From NCBI RefSeq assembly GCF_047948215.1, contig NC_134455.1, positions 309,460,147 to 309,524,146 on the forward strand: 64,000 nt of DNA, in the 5' to 3' direction. The DNA comes from Lycorma delicatula. Lineage: Eukaryota > Arthropoda > Insecta > Hemiptera > Fulgoridae. This document shows, piece by piece, positions 24,701 through 35,960 of this stretch. The notes under the pieces are model-generated. The model was given only the letters and a program-made list of their open reading frames with translations, had not been told where the DNA came from and made no database searches. Every line of letters begins with the position of its first letter. The first letter of the stretch is position 1. Made by a program: the position numbers and the translations under genes.

Positions 24701-25199
24701 ATCTGCTTAAGAGTTCACAAAAGATTGTAAAAATAGAGAACAGAATTAAAGTAAAAATGTATTGCTTACTACTGGTTAAATTTTTAATATTTTCTACTAA
24801 ATTAATATCCGTTTCCACAACTCCATGTTTTCTTTAAAATTGTGTAATAGCAAGAAGCCTAGATAAAAGACAAAGATGTATCTGATTTATATGACGTTAT
24901 TAGAATTAAAATTTATTTTTTTCAAATGATACATATTTTTTGCAAAAAGAAAAATTCATGAATCTAAATCATTTTTTATCTTGAACTTCTGTATTTTTTC
25001 GTTGGTGATTTACTTTATTTTATTGAATTATATGTTACAGTGAATAAGGTTCCTTAATTAGGAAACCAGAAGATACATATTATAACTTATTTATTTTTTT
25101 TTTTACTTTACTGTTAAGACTATTTTTAAATAAAATTAAATCGTCTTTAGTAGGCTAGTTAAGATAGTTTAGCTTACATAAAATTGCTCTCTTTGGGAG
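21726..25199. other. AT-rich non-coding DNA
   Basis: No gene is recognised. A weak tRNA-like string near 21810-21840 is too diverged to call. A moderately complex segment at about 24230-24500 has no open frame with known motifs. The rest is A/T runs. Confidence 0.5.
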
Positions 25200-28028
25200 C
25201 TGTTATGATTCAGCTGTCAGCTGATACAAGTAAACACAACAAGTTGTTAAATTCGAGTATGAGTGTTCAAAAAAACAGAAAAAGAGGAATGGGAGGTCGC
25301 AAGAGAACTTGAAAGCTCGTTTTTCTGATCTTCCCGATCTTATGCCGTGGTTGCAGAAAACAATATTGGTGATTCTGGTAGCAAGGATAAAATAGATAAC
25401 CTAGCAACTAATGTTGATTTCTTGGTGCAGAAAGCAAGTCTGATAAGCCTACTGACGAACGATATTTAAAAAAATGTTTAACGCCGGGTTCTTAAGACAT
25501 CACGTTTTTTCAAAAACGCAGTTTACTGACCGTATGTATTTCTGTGTTAGAGGTTACATGGTCTATACTACTAATCACCCGGATGGTAGAGCACATGGAT
25601 GTACAGCGGTTCTGGTAAAGAATAATTTAAGGCATTACCTGCTTCCAGGGTTTAGTACAAATCGTATTCAAGCGACCTCGATTGAAATATTCGACTGGTT
25701 TGGACCAATTGTATTATCTACAGTTTATTATTCTCTTCATTATACGATCACAAATGACTTGTTTCAGGAATTTTTGGGCACTCTTGTTCTCCGTTTTATT
25801 GTGGGGGGTAACTGGAACTCAAAGCACGTACTTTAGCGATCTCGGCTCATAACGAGTCGAGAGAAGAATAAAGAATAGTCTTGACAACCTACGGTTGAAT
25901 GTAATCTCAGAAGCCTACATACTGGAATACAGATGTTACAAAGGTTACAGGACTTATTAGATTTTTATTTCGTCTCGGGAGCTCCTATTTTTTATACCAG
26001 TGTTGATAATAATTATGATCCCTCATCCGATGATTCGCCAGTTATGTGAACCATTAGGATTATGATTATAAAGAAGAAGGAATCCCCAGAACTGGAGAAT
26101 AAGTACACAGACTGGGAATCACATCAAAACTGGTTGAAAACAGGCTGCCTAGATCAGTGACTTTGAAATGCCCAAATGAGATCGATGATACGACCGGCGA
26201 CTGACCTGGATTATTCCGGAGGCAGCTTGGCGTCCGACTCTTTCCCCTTCAAGTTGAGATGACCATTCGTTGTGGAAGGCCACGAGAAGATTTCTTTAGC
26301 CTCCGTCTTCATCTATCATTAAGGACACCGACTGTGTGGGGTCGTAATGACGCTCAGAAAGCAGAATATTTTGCTGAACACCTAATCATGTCCTTTCAGT
26401 CGAATGAGATTAAGGGAGCATAAATTTCCAAAAAATTATGATTTCTTGGATAGCCTGATTCCTTTATGTCTACCTATATGGCATTTCATATGCAGAAGTT
26501 TCGCCAGCGTTGGGGAAAGTAGGTGGCTTAAACAAGGCTCATTCCCATCGGAATGAAAGATGCCACAAATAAAAATGTTCCCAAATCCGGGCAAACCTGT
26601 AGAAGATGTATCTTTGATTAGACATATCAGCCTTTTACTCAATCTGTCTAAGATCTTTGAGAGGCTCCTCCTCGGACAAACTAGATCTATTTTAGTAGAT
26701 GTGGTTGTATTCCTGACGACCAGCTTGGTTTCCGGAGTGATACTCCAACATTGAACAAATTCATAGAATTTTTGATGTCATCAGCGGTTATTTGGAAAGG
26801 AAGGAATACTGCTCGGCGATATTTTTGGATGTCCAACAAAATTTCGATAAGGTGTGGTTGCCTGTTCTGCTATACAAGCTTAAAATGAGCCTGCCACAAC
26901 CATATTATTTTTATTACGCAACTTGATGTTGGTTCTCACAGGTTAAATATAGCCAAGAGCATTTTTGATACGAAATCCGAAGTTTCGCAGGGTTCATTCT
27001 CGTGCCAGTTTTGTATTCAATTTACTCTTCTGATCTTCCTGGCACAGAAAATCTCTTGTGTCATTTTCTGATGATACAGTGATTATTGCGGTTGACATTA
27101 ATCAACAATAGTGTCGGAGAAACTGCATCGGAGTCAGTCCTTCCCAGTGATTGGCTAGCTAAATGGAAGTTACATGTTAATACTGCAAAAGTCATGTGAC
27201 ATTTGCAATGAGGGCGAGTCTGCCCATGAGTCTGTCTAGATGGCGTTCACATCCCTCTTTCGGACAATGTATGATTCCTAGGAATAAAATTGGACCACCG
27301 CCTAACTTGAAAATATCACGTTAGAGAAAAGAGAAAGCAATTAAAAATCAAACTAAGGCGGTTGAACTGGTTACCTCCTTCCTGTAAACCAAAAACACTG
27401 CTGTATAATGCGTTTTTAAAGCCAATATGAGCCTATGGATACAAAATCTTAGGGTACCTCAAGCAATAGCAATACTGACATAATCCAATGGTTCCAGAAC
27501 AAATTGCTGAGGAATATATCGGAGACTTCGTGGTTTGCGAAGAACAAGAAAATCCACCTAGGGTTGCCATCTACTCGTAAAGAGATTTACCGGTTAAGCT
27601 CAAAGTATTTACTTTATGCATATAAACCATCTTAACATGGATGTTAACCTGCTGGATAGCAGTGAGGATGTGAAAGGACTGAAAAGTTTTCATGTGTTGG
27701 ATCTTGAGATTGCTGTGCGATGATAGTTGTACTTTCTTTGTTTTATAAACAAATTCACTGTTTGTGGAGTTGACTATTTGTCCTTTTTGTTCTGCTTCAT
27801 TACTTGTTAATTTATGTGTACTTTACTATGGACTTTGTGTGGATTATTTGTTGTATTTAGTTAATTGTATTATTCTTTATTTAAACGTTTATTGCATTAC
27901 CTTGTGAGGTATCATCACTGCATACCTCTCTTTCATGTCATGATGCTTTATACCATTTACTGATAGTTTCATTATTTGTGAAACCAATTGTTAAATAAAA
28001 CAACATACCAAAACAAAAAATAAAAAAA
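25200..28028 (+). pseudogene. Jockey-like LINE pseudogene: endonuclease, RT, poly(A) end
   Basis: After an unresolved 5' part (about 25200-25470) a 120-codon open frame (25474-25836) matches the apurinic endonuclease: TDRMYFCVRGYMVYTTNHPD, AVLVKNNLRHYLLPG and FIVGGNWNSKH, the last corresponding to the GDWN active-site motif with Asp changed to Asn. Frame-shifted homology continues through the linker (KYTDWESHQNW-like, about 26100) to the RT: IFLDVQQNFDKVW motif A (about 26820-26858), a GSFSCQFCIQFT-like region (about 26991) and motif C as FSDD (27064-27075; usually FADD/YADD). The C-terminus ends with LDSSEDVKGLKSFHVLDLE near 27710, followed by a UTR and an A-rich tail ending near 28028. Many stops and indels make it dead. 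Its closest companion in the window is the minus-strand fragment at 46.6-48.4 kb. Confidence 0.8.
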
Positions 28029-29825
28029 GTCCTTCAGTCATAAAGTGTCGTCTTTTCTTATTTGCAGTGTAATTATATACTTTATATTTTTTAGATTTAA
28101 ATATCTATTAATAGATAAAACCTCTGCGTGGAACAGAAAATGTAATTAAAATTAGAATAAATAAAAGTGAATTTGAAGAAAGTGGAATGAAATGTACAAA
28201 AATATTTAATATTAGTACGTTTTTAATATCTAGAAAATAAAAAATTAATATTTAGATATTTAAGGAATATCATGTTTGAATTATATAGGAAATAAAAATT
28301 ATTACAATTCTGGATCCTTTCTAAAATTTTGTATCTAAAATCAGTCTGTAACTTTTTAAGCGATTTCAAAATAAAACATTGTTCTTTAATCTAATTTCTT
28401 TTTGTTGAGATTCTATTATCAAAGAGAATTTGTGAAGGGAAATAATTATGCATTTGGCAAATAGTTCACCGTATAACATTCTGTTTGAAATAGCATCGAA
28501 AAAATAATAAACTTAAAGTAACATTAATTTTTATAAGATAATGCACATTAAACATTAGCTAACATGATACTTTCAAAAATTATTTAGTCGTAGCTTTTTC
28601 ATTTAAGAGGAAAATTGTTCACTTTTATTGATGTAATACAAATAACGGAATGTGACTGTTATGGAGACGTGATTTATCGATGACGATTCCATGTGTAGGG
28701 TTGTTGTAGAGTGGTTGGTTGATGTGCGTGCTGCCTAATCCCTGCTAACTTTGTATCTTATATCCCTTGTCGTGCCCCTTCCATCGCGTGATACGCAAAG
28801 TGTGTTGCACACCATTTGCAGCCTCAGTAATTTGCTAAAAATAAAAAAAATTCTTTCACGTCCACCACCAAAAAAAAAAAACAACATTAAATAATTAACA
28901 TATCATTAATATCTTTATAAATAAACTCCAATAAATAAATAAAAATTACGAATAACTAAAGTTTACGAATGCTCTTAAACAATAATTACATTAAGAAATT
29001 TTAATGCAGAAATCCCTTCTTAAATTCAAAAGTCCACCTTAATCAAATTAAATGGGTGACTAACATTATCATGTTAATCGAATTAATTACACTCTAATTG
29101 TATTTTTATACTCACCAGTTTTTAAAAAAAATTAATCTAATACAGTAAAAGTTTAGATATGTATCTTTTATTTATTTTGTATTTCTCTCTTTTCTCTGAA
29201 TTAATGTAGTATGAATAGATAATACTTTATTTACATTAATAAAAAGAAAAAAATATATATAAGAAATGAATGAACACAACTTTAAACTACGCACTAAGAA
29301 ATAAAAAAAAAAATTTTACTTCTTCTTTATAATTACATGAAATTGTAAATAATTATATGAAATTTCATGTAATTATTATTTCATGTAATTATTTATTATG
29401 CTACGTATGGTTTCAATTTATGAGGAATCGATTGCAAATAAAGCTTTGTAACAAAAAAAAATTTCTTCTTTAGCTTTACATTTTCTAATCTCGGAGCAAA
29501 TTAAGAAAATAGACTATCTCTTAATTTAGCATCAACTTCAAAATGTAGAATTGAACAGCCGTCTTATTTTTCAATATGGTTTCTTTACGAATTTATTTTT
29601 CAAATATATTCTGCTTTAATTTTATTTAAATTTGGCTAGATCTACAAAAATATGTGAAACAAAAGATGCCTTTAAAAAAAAAAAAACATTAGCAAAAATC
29701 ACAAAAGGTGAGAAGTTACTTATAAAGAATTATCAGCTTCTAAATAAATTAGTAAAAGGAATATAAAATAATGACATCAATTACAACCTGAAGTAAAATA
29801 ACAGTTTTTCTCCCTTGATTATAAT
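28029..29825. other. AT-rich non-coding DNA
   Basis: Nothing coding is recognised. A GC-richer patch at about 28660-28825 has no motif that I know. Short direct and inverted ATTTCATGTAATTA repeats lie near 29335-29395. Confidence 0.5.
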
Positions 29826-29985
29826 CGCCACATAGGCTTGGAAAGCTTTTGCGTGGGATATGGAAATGGAATTTTGTATCTTTTTTATCATAAGAAAAAA
29901 ATGCTATTGCTTGATCGGGATTTGAACCCGGGACCCTCCGGATGAAAGGCCGAGACGCTACCACTCCGCCATGGAGAGCGGAGAT
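29826..29985 (-). mobile_element. tRNA-derived SINE, type B
   Basis: On the minus strand the head reads CTCCATGGCGGAGTGGTAGC (A box), CTCGGCCTTTCATCCGGAGG (anticodon-arm region) and GGTTCAAATCCCGATCAAGC (B box). The body then continues with ACAAAATTCCATTTCCATAT and CCACGCAAAAGCTTTCCAAG. The body matches the 17.3-kb copy. The head is more complete than that copy and more canonical than the 39.4-kb copy. Frames reading through it are not genes. Confidence 0.85.
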
Positions 29986-31311
29986 GTTTAAAATGCAGAA
30001 AAATTTATTATTATTTTATCTGAAAATTTCCTAACATTTTTTTTGTTATTTTGAGTGAAAATATTTTAAACATCAAAGTTATCGTAGAGTATAAAAATAA
30101 CAATATACTGTAAAAATCTTGTAGCTTCATGCCAACAAGAAATAAAAAAAAATTACTTGAAATCATCATACCATCATCAATATGTAATTGATGATTTCAT
30201 TAAAAAGGATATTCTAACCGTGTTATCAGCAAGAACCTTATAACGAGAAGAAGTCAATGTCTGTTCTCTCAACAGAAAAGAAAAGATAATCAAAATTCAC
30301 GCACTTGGTTTTAAGTAATTATTTAAGATGTATCAAAAATATTCACGGATTGATTTGAGAATCCTCATTTTTTCATGTCGTTTGAAAGGCAACTCAATAA
30401 ATTTTTTTCTAAAAAAATTAATAGTTTAATAATTCAACATAATGAACGATTTCCCTTATTCAACGGAAAACGTAGAAATTAGTACGTTTATCTTAACATA
30501 TTTCACCCAATATTCATGAATATCCTAATGTACTACAGTCATTTTAACTGAAAAATATGTCAAAAACGTTTCATTGATTTAAAACACCCAAAATTTATTG
30601 AAAAACTTAAAAAGCTACTACTCAGTTTCGCTAAACATCTGTTAATCATCTGAATAGATTAATTTCATTTATTTAAATTTGAAATCAAACATAAATTCAT
30701 AAAACTGTTGTTTAAATCGATTTTCAATTTCATCTCAAATTGAATATCTATGATTGAAAAGAGCTAACAATTGAGTGATATATATGGAAGTATTATTTCA
30801 TAAGTAATTAAGTGATTATTTTTTCGTACTTCCGCTACATAGAATCACGTTTACGTCTGCTTCCGTTTTTAACAAGTTTGGATGTTTATTCAGTATGTTA
30901 AATACATTTTTATATTTACCAGGTGATTTAAAAAAAATATTTTCTATGTTTAATAATTTGTCGCTATATATTGATATATTTAATGGAAATCAAGCCATTA
31001 TTAAACACTTCTATTTTTAAAATATCTAAATTGTATTTAGTCTTTTTTTTTTTATTAAAAAATGGTGGTGGGTTTTCAAGCGAATGGTGAGAAAAACATT
31101 TGACAGAAAACAATTTGGTTAAAATCGTTTGACGTACGCAGGATATCAATGGAATGAATTGAACACTCAAAGCAGGTCATTGTCTGCTCTAACAGTTACT
31201 CGTTCTATACAAAAATATTTTCAGTAAATAACAGATAAATAAATGATTAATTAATATTATATTGTTTAATTTACATCATTTTATATTTATTTAAGTCTCG
31301 GGTATATATAT
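29986..31311. other. AT-rich non-coding DNA
   Basis: No open frame with a recognisable domain, RNA gene or element boundary was found between the SINE and the GC-rich Helitron-like element. Confidence 0.55.
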
Positions 31312-31312
31312 A

Positions 31313-31990
31313 CTAGCTACGCCGTCTAGCCAGAATCTGGACTCTCGGGGCTCAGGTCAGCCCAGGCGAATCCCAGAGCCAACTCAGGGGCTCCTTGGGG
31401 CCTCCCGCAGCGAAGGGGCCTACTCCATGGCCGCAGAGCTCGCTTAGTTCGCCATTCCCAGTTTTCCATTTGGAGACCGGCGCCCCCGACACCCGCAGAG
31501 CTTACTTCGGTCACCATTCTCATCTATCCAGAGGGCTCCACCTCCTGAACCACTGAACTGTACGTTATTCTCATGGTTGTGAGAATAATACTGATAAATA
31601 ATAATTATAATATTCAGGCTTTATAGAAACCTTAAAATTAAATTAAATTACAAAAGATAATATAACAGTAACTATGGTAATTAAGTACACACATATTTGA
31701 CGACAAAAAATGCATAACTTCTTTCTTTACCATGGTGGCAGAAATATAATAATGAAGTAAAAGAATTAATCTATTTTTTCCTTATTGAATATCACAATAA
31801 TCCACAAATTAACACTCCTTTGGAGCGAAGAAATAATGAATATTTTATCCTTCAGGGGAGCTAGGGCCTCAGTCGATGGCTTAAAACCTGCTAGGCCAAC
31901 TAAGGAAATTAGAAAGTTAATTGGGTTTCCGTTAAATTCTTGAAAACTGAGAAGCCAAATAATATACTATTACGTAAAGCTCACCAAAAT
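31313..31990 (-). mobile_element. Non-autonomous Helitron-like element with GC-rich 3' half
   Basis: Read on the minus strand, the 3' end is a perfect CCAGA-T-TCTGG hairpin (31330-31340), a 13-base spacer, then CTAG (31313-31316) followed by T, which is the expected Helitron CTRR terminus. The 3' 230 bases (31320-31560) are conspicuously GC-rich in AT-rich surroundings. Upstream on the minus strand lie ACTTCATTATTATATTTCTG and TTTTAAGCCATCGACTGAGG, matching the plus-strand element at 8765-9020. It has no Rep/helicase, so it would depend on an autonomous partner. The 5' edge near 31990 is a guess, and the 65-codon frame inside the GC-rich part is not considered a gene. Confidence 0.55.
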
Positions 31991-34127
31991 GCCGATATGA
32001 TTCATCCCTAAAAAAAATTAAATCTCACTCTTTATACTACTGGAGTTATTTATACGGTAAACACCATTAACGAGAGGAAAAACAACTCTGCGTACTTTTA
32101 AGTGATTTACCTAACCTATAAGTGAACAAACACATTCGTTACGTCTTGTTATGTTTGTACATCATCATTAAAAGAGTTCAATATTTTAATGCGAAGCAGT
32201 AGATTCGGGAGATGTAGATTCGAAAGAAGTAGTTTCGGGTTGAGAAATCATGTAAAATCACTTTAAATAAACAGAACATTTTATCTTTCCCATTAAGTAG
32301 TCTGGACATGATCAAAAAATGTACAATCATCTTTTAGATTTATTAACGTAAATAATTATATATAAATCTTTAACGTTTATTTGAAAATATTTGTTCCTAT
32401 AGGAATGATTTAATACAAGTATACCTCCTATACTTATATAGATAGAGGAAATGAAATACATAGTAAACGGAAATTTAAGTAGTTGATAATTATGGTAAGA
32501 TAAAATAAGAACGACCCTTGTTAAGGTCAAATTTTTTAATTGTCATTATTTGTGGCTAAGCTGTTCCTGTTGAAATTAAATTCGTTTATCTGCAACAAAA
32601 AGACTAATAAAAAACCAATAAAATAACCAACTACATCGCTATTTGACTTTTTTCTCTTTTTTTTTTAGGAAAACTTTAGGAAAGACAACTTCATTACATT
32701 CACTACTTATTTTCCCTAGAAAGCTTAGTATGGAATGTTTGTTATTCATGACAATAACCATGCTATTTTTTGGAGTCAGATATGTCTGGATATAGACAGA
32801 AAAATTAGTGAATGACCAGATACAGCTAGTTATCTTAACTGACAAATAATACCTATTAAAAAAAACCTTTAATAGAGTTAAAGTTCTTCGCAACATATTC
32901 ATTATTAACAGAAAAATGCTTTTTCCCTTACCATGTCCAATCATTAGTAGTTATAATTTTATTGATGCATAATCATTCATTGTTAAAATTCAGTATAATT
33001 AGCAGATTAGAATTAACTTAAAATATTAATTTTAACGCCTTTTGGGATAGAGTATATTTATTATTCCTATGTTTTTAGAATTTTGAGATATTTTTGGTCA
33101 GAATTATTGTTAAGTATATGTTAATCTTCACTAAATATACGAATGGATTAATATATATATATATGTTAGAATTTTGTAGTATTATATTACAAATATAACA
33201 AATTATATTGTTTTTGTAGGTGATGATATACTTTGAGAGCCCGAAGGCCGGAAATGAAGCAGGTGCACTAGATTATTGGTTTAAATATAACCTATCCAGC
33301 AGTATGATAGATAATTCCGTACATAATTTGAAGAGTTCTTTTTTTTTAAAACATTGAGCATATTAAATATGCATTTTTTTATACGTATAAAAAAGTATTT
33401 TTACAAAAAATACTCTATGTTACAAACATGTTTGATTATTATCTTTATGACTATTATAATTTACTAATTTTATTAGTATCAATTAATATTGTACTAAAGG
33501 TGTATTTTTTGCTAATTGGGTAATGACCAACAGCCACTCAACGACTCTTACTGCGAATTGTTTTGCTTAAGTATGAATGAATGGATTAAGTAAATTGAAG
33601 TATTTCAAGGTAAAAATTCAAAATAAAAAATAAATAACAGAAAATATAATATATTCTAATTAAAAGTTATTAAATGTCAGTGAACTCTTACAGGAATTAA
33701 AAATATTTTTTGTTTTTTTATTTCTTTAATTTGTAATCATAAAGATGAAAAATTCAATAATTAGGTTGAAACTGCGTAAGTATTAGTAATGTATTTATTT
33801 ACATACAGCAAACACATGAAATTAAGACACGTAAAAAAATTTACGGAAAAAATGGAGTAACAATTTAAATTGCATGAAGAAAACTTTTAGCAATCAGTAT
33901 ACTATTTTTTTACTTTCTGGATACGATGATATGTAAAAAACAAATTTTTTATATTTATTTTATAATAACATTATCTAACATACGTATATATAAAAATTGC
34001 AATTATATATTGTACTGAAATTAACGTTTTGATTAAGGATTTGTCTCTGATGACAAAGAAAATAGATACAGCTCAGATGGAATCTATGAATGAAAAAAAA
34101 AGAGATATTCGTTGGAATGTGAAGTTT
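31991..34127. other. AT-rich non-coding DNA
   Basis: A 101-codon minus-strand frame at 32639-32944 is Lys/Ile/Leu-rich with no known domain and is treated as chance. AT microsatellite sequence lies near 33151-33164. Nothing else is recognised. Confidence 0.5.
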
Positions 34128-34425
34128 TCATAAGATGAATTGCGAATGTAGTCGGCACTGTGTATAGAGTGGGGTGTGTAGGTAGGATGAGAGAGTGAAC
34201 AGTCGCAGAATGGATAGGGGTTGGGGCTGAGATGCCAAGCTAAGTCGAGTGATCAGCAAGGCGGGGTCTAATCTCCTGGGTATTGGGGAGATCTGAAGGT
34301 TCATTAGGACAGGATTACCTGCCGTGGAAAAACGTAGTCTTGATCGCCGTACTGTTCCTGGCCTTAACTCCTCCGTTAGACCAACAGGTACCATTTGTAA
34401 TAGGAGTGTCTTCCCACATATTATA
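34128..34425. other. Unexplained moderate-GC island
   Basis: About 300 bases of higher GC with overlapping open frames on both strands (up to 104 codons), none with a recognisable domain. It contains one GGATTA (34312-34317). The overlapping frames follow from composition. It could be a diverged repeat or host non-coding sequence. Confidence 0.3.
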
Positions 34426-35690
34426 TACATTCTGCCATTCATACCGACTAAGGTTTAAAAGCATAAAAAAAAAAATCGTCTTTATACAGTACATAATGAC
34501 AAATGTAACAGATCTTATACGGGTAAAAGTACGAGAAGTATTAGTAATGTGAACGTCTCTACATATGGGTTGCGTGCGTGTGAACATACTCTCATGGATT
34601 GGTTACCTTAATATCGTGCCCGTAAAACTAAGATAAACAACTAGATATGTACAGCTAATTGAATTATCTTTTTTATGAAATTTAATTTAAATTTACTTAA
34701 TGAATTTAAATAATTACATTATTCACGTTAGAAATTTTTAAAATATTAATTTAGCAGTAATGATGAATTTTTACAGTATAAAATATTAATCTAATAATTA
34801 TAATGTAAAACATGGTCAAAATAAAAAAATATAGCCAGTTACAAAATTTCCTGCCTTTAACTTTTTGCTGAGATTTTATGAAGAATTAAACATAAGTAAG
34901 AAATCAACGATCCCTGAGGAACTAAAAGAAGCAATTCAACCCAATTTTAAAGAAAAATTTATATATCATGAAAAACGTTATGTGAGAAAATATTATATGT
35001 GTAAATTTACTTTGTTTTACAGCACGAGAGATATATTAATGTAAAGCGAGAATTAGACTCGAATTGTTAGCAAAATTGTTAGTTAAGGGTTTCCAAATAC
35101 AGATTTAAATCAATAAGTAATAACTTCTGAGCTATTTCTGACTTATTACATAAACATACAAAGCAACAAATGATTTAATTATAGACTTACTAGAAATGAT
35201 ATTAAAATTTACATCAACTAGAAACGATTTCTGTGACGTCTGCATCGTGTTTCATTTACCAAAAATTGAAACTTAGGTTGCAAATAATGTACAACCTGAT
35301 GTTTCTAATTAGTAATGTAGTGGAAATTGAATCTGTACTGATAAATTAGATTCCAAGCGCAACCTGCCATTATGGCATAATGTACGAATATTAACTGTAG
35401 ATAAATATATTATCTATAGTGTAAAACTGTTGGGAGAGAAAAACTGATTAAAGGAATTTTTTTCCTTTAAAAAAAAAAAAAAAAAATTTTTTTGACCGAG
35501 CAAAATGTCCTATTTTAACTCAACATTTTGACATTTCGCCAAGTACGTTGCACCACAATTACCACCAAACGGATTTTCCAATATATAAAATTTGCATTAT
35601 GGTCCTACTACATAAGAAAACATGTTTCATAGGTTTTTATTAGAAGCACGCTATTAGGAACTCGTATGTGTAATTATTTTTATAAAAATC
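34426..35690. other. AT-rich non-coding DNA
   Basis: No gene is recognised. An A run of about 18 bases followed by T bases lies near 35469-35492. Confidence 0.55.
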
Positions 35691-35699
35691 TCCACTTCA

Positions 35700-35960
35700 A
35701 AAAGGCGGAAACTATTTTTCTTAGGCACATCGGAGTAGGAAAGAAGCGGTAAAGGGGAGGTTTCCGTTCCTAAATCAGCGCTGCTGACAAATTAAACACG
35801 CGGTCTCTCTTCCACTTGTCATGGGGCCTTAGTACTGAGCACCCTTCTCTGAGCTTAGTATGGGCAGCGTTTAATGCTCGTACCGTAACCGATTAGTTAC
35901 TGTTGTTTCGGGCATCAAGCACTGTGATATAACGGAGGTTGCACACGCCTATATCTTTTA
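35700..35960. other. Unexplained moderate-GC island
   Basis: About 250 bases with raised GC and no long open frame. There is no tRNA-like box, TIR or LINE motif that I can identify. It sits upstream of a 74-codon frame at 36049-36273 that has no known domain and ends in an AT-driven hydrophobic run, so I do not link them. Confidence 0.3.

Noticed and set aside
29749..29964. 71-codon minus-strand frame
   Set aside because: It is a read-through of the SINE head and body.
32639..32944. 101-codon minus-strand frame
   Set aside because: No recognisable motif; length is not exceptional over 64 kb and its basic end comes from an A/T run.
34128..34587. Three overlapping frames of about 90-104 codons
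   Set aside because: Frames open on both strands over the same GC-richer patch are expected from composition; no known domain.
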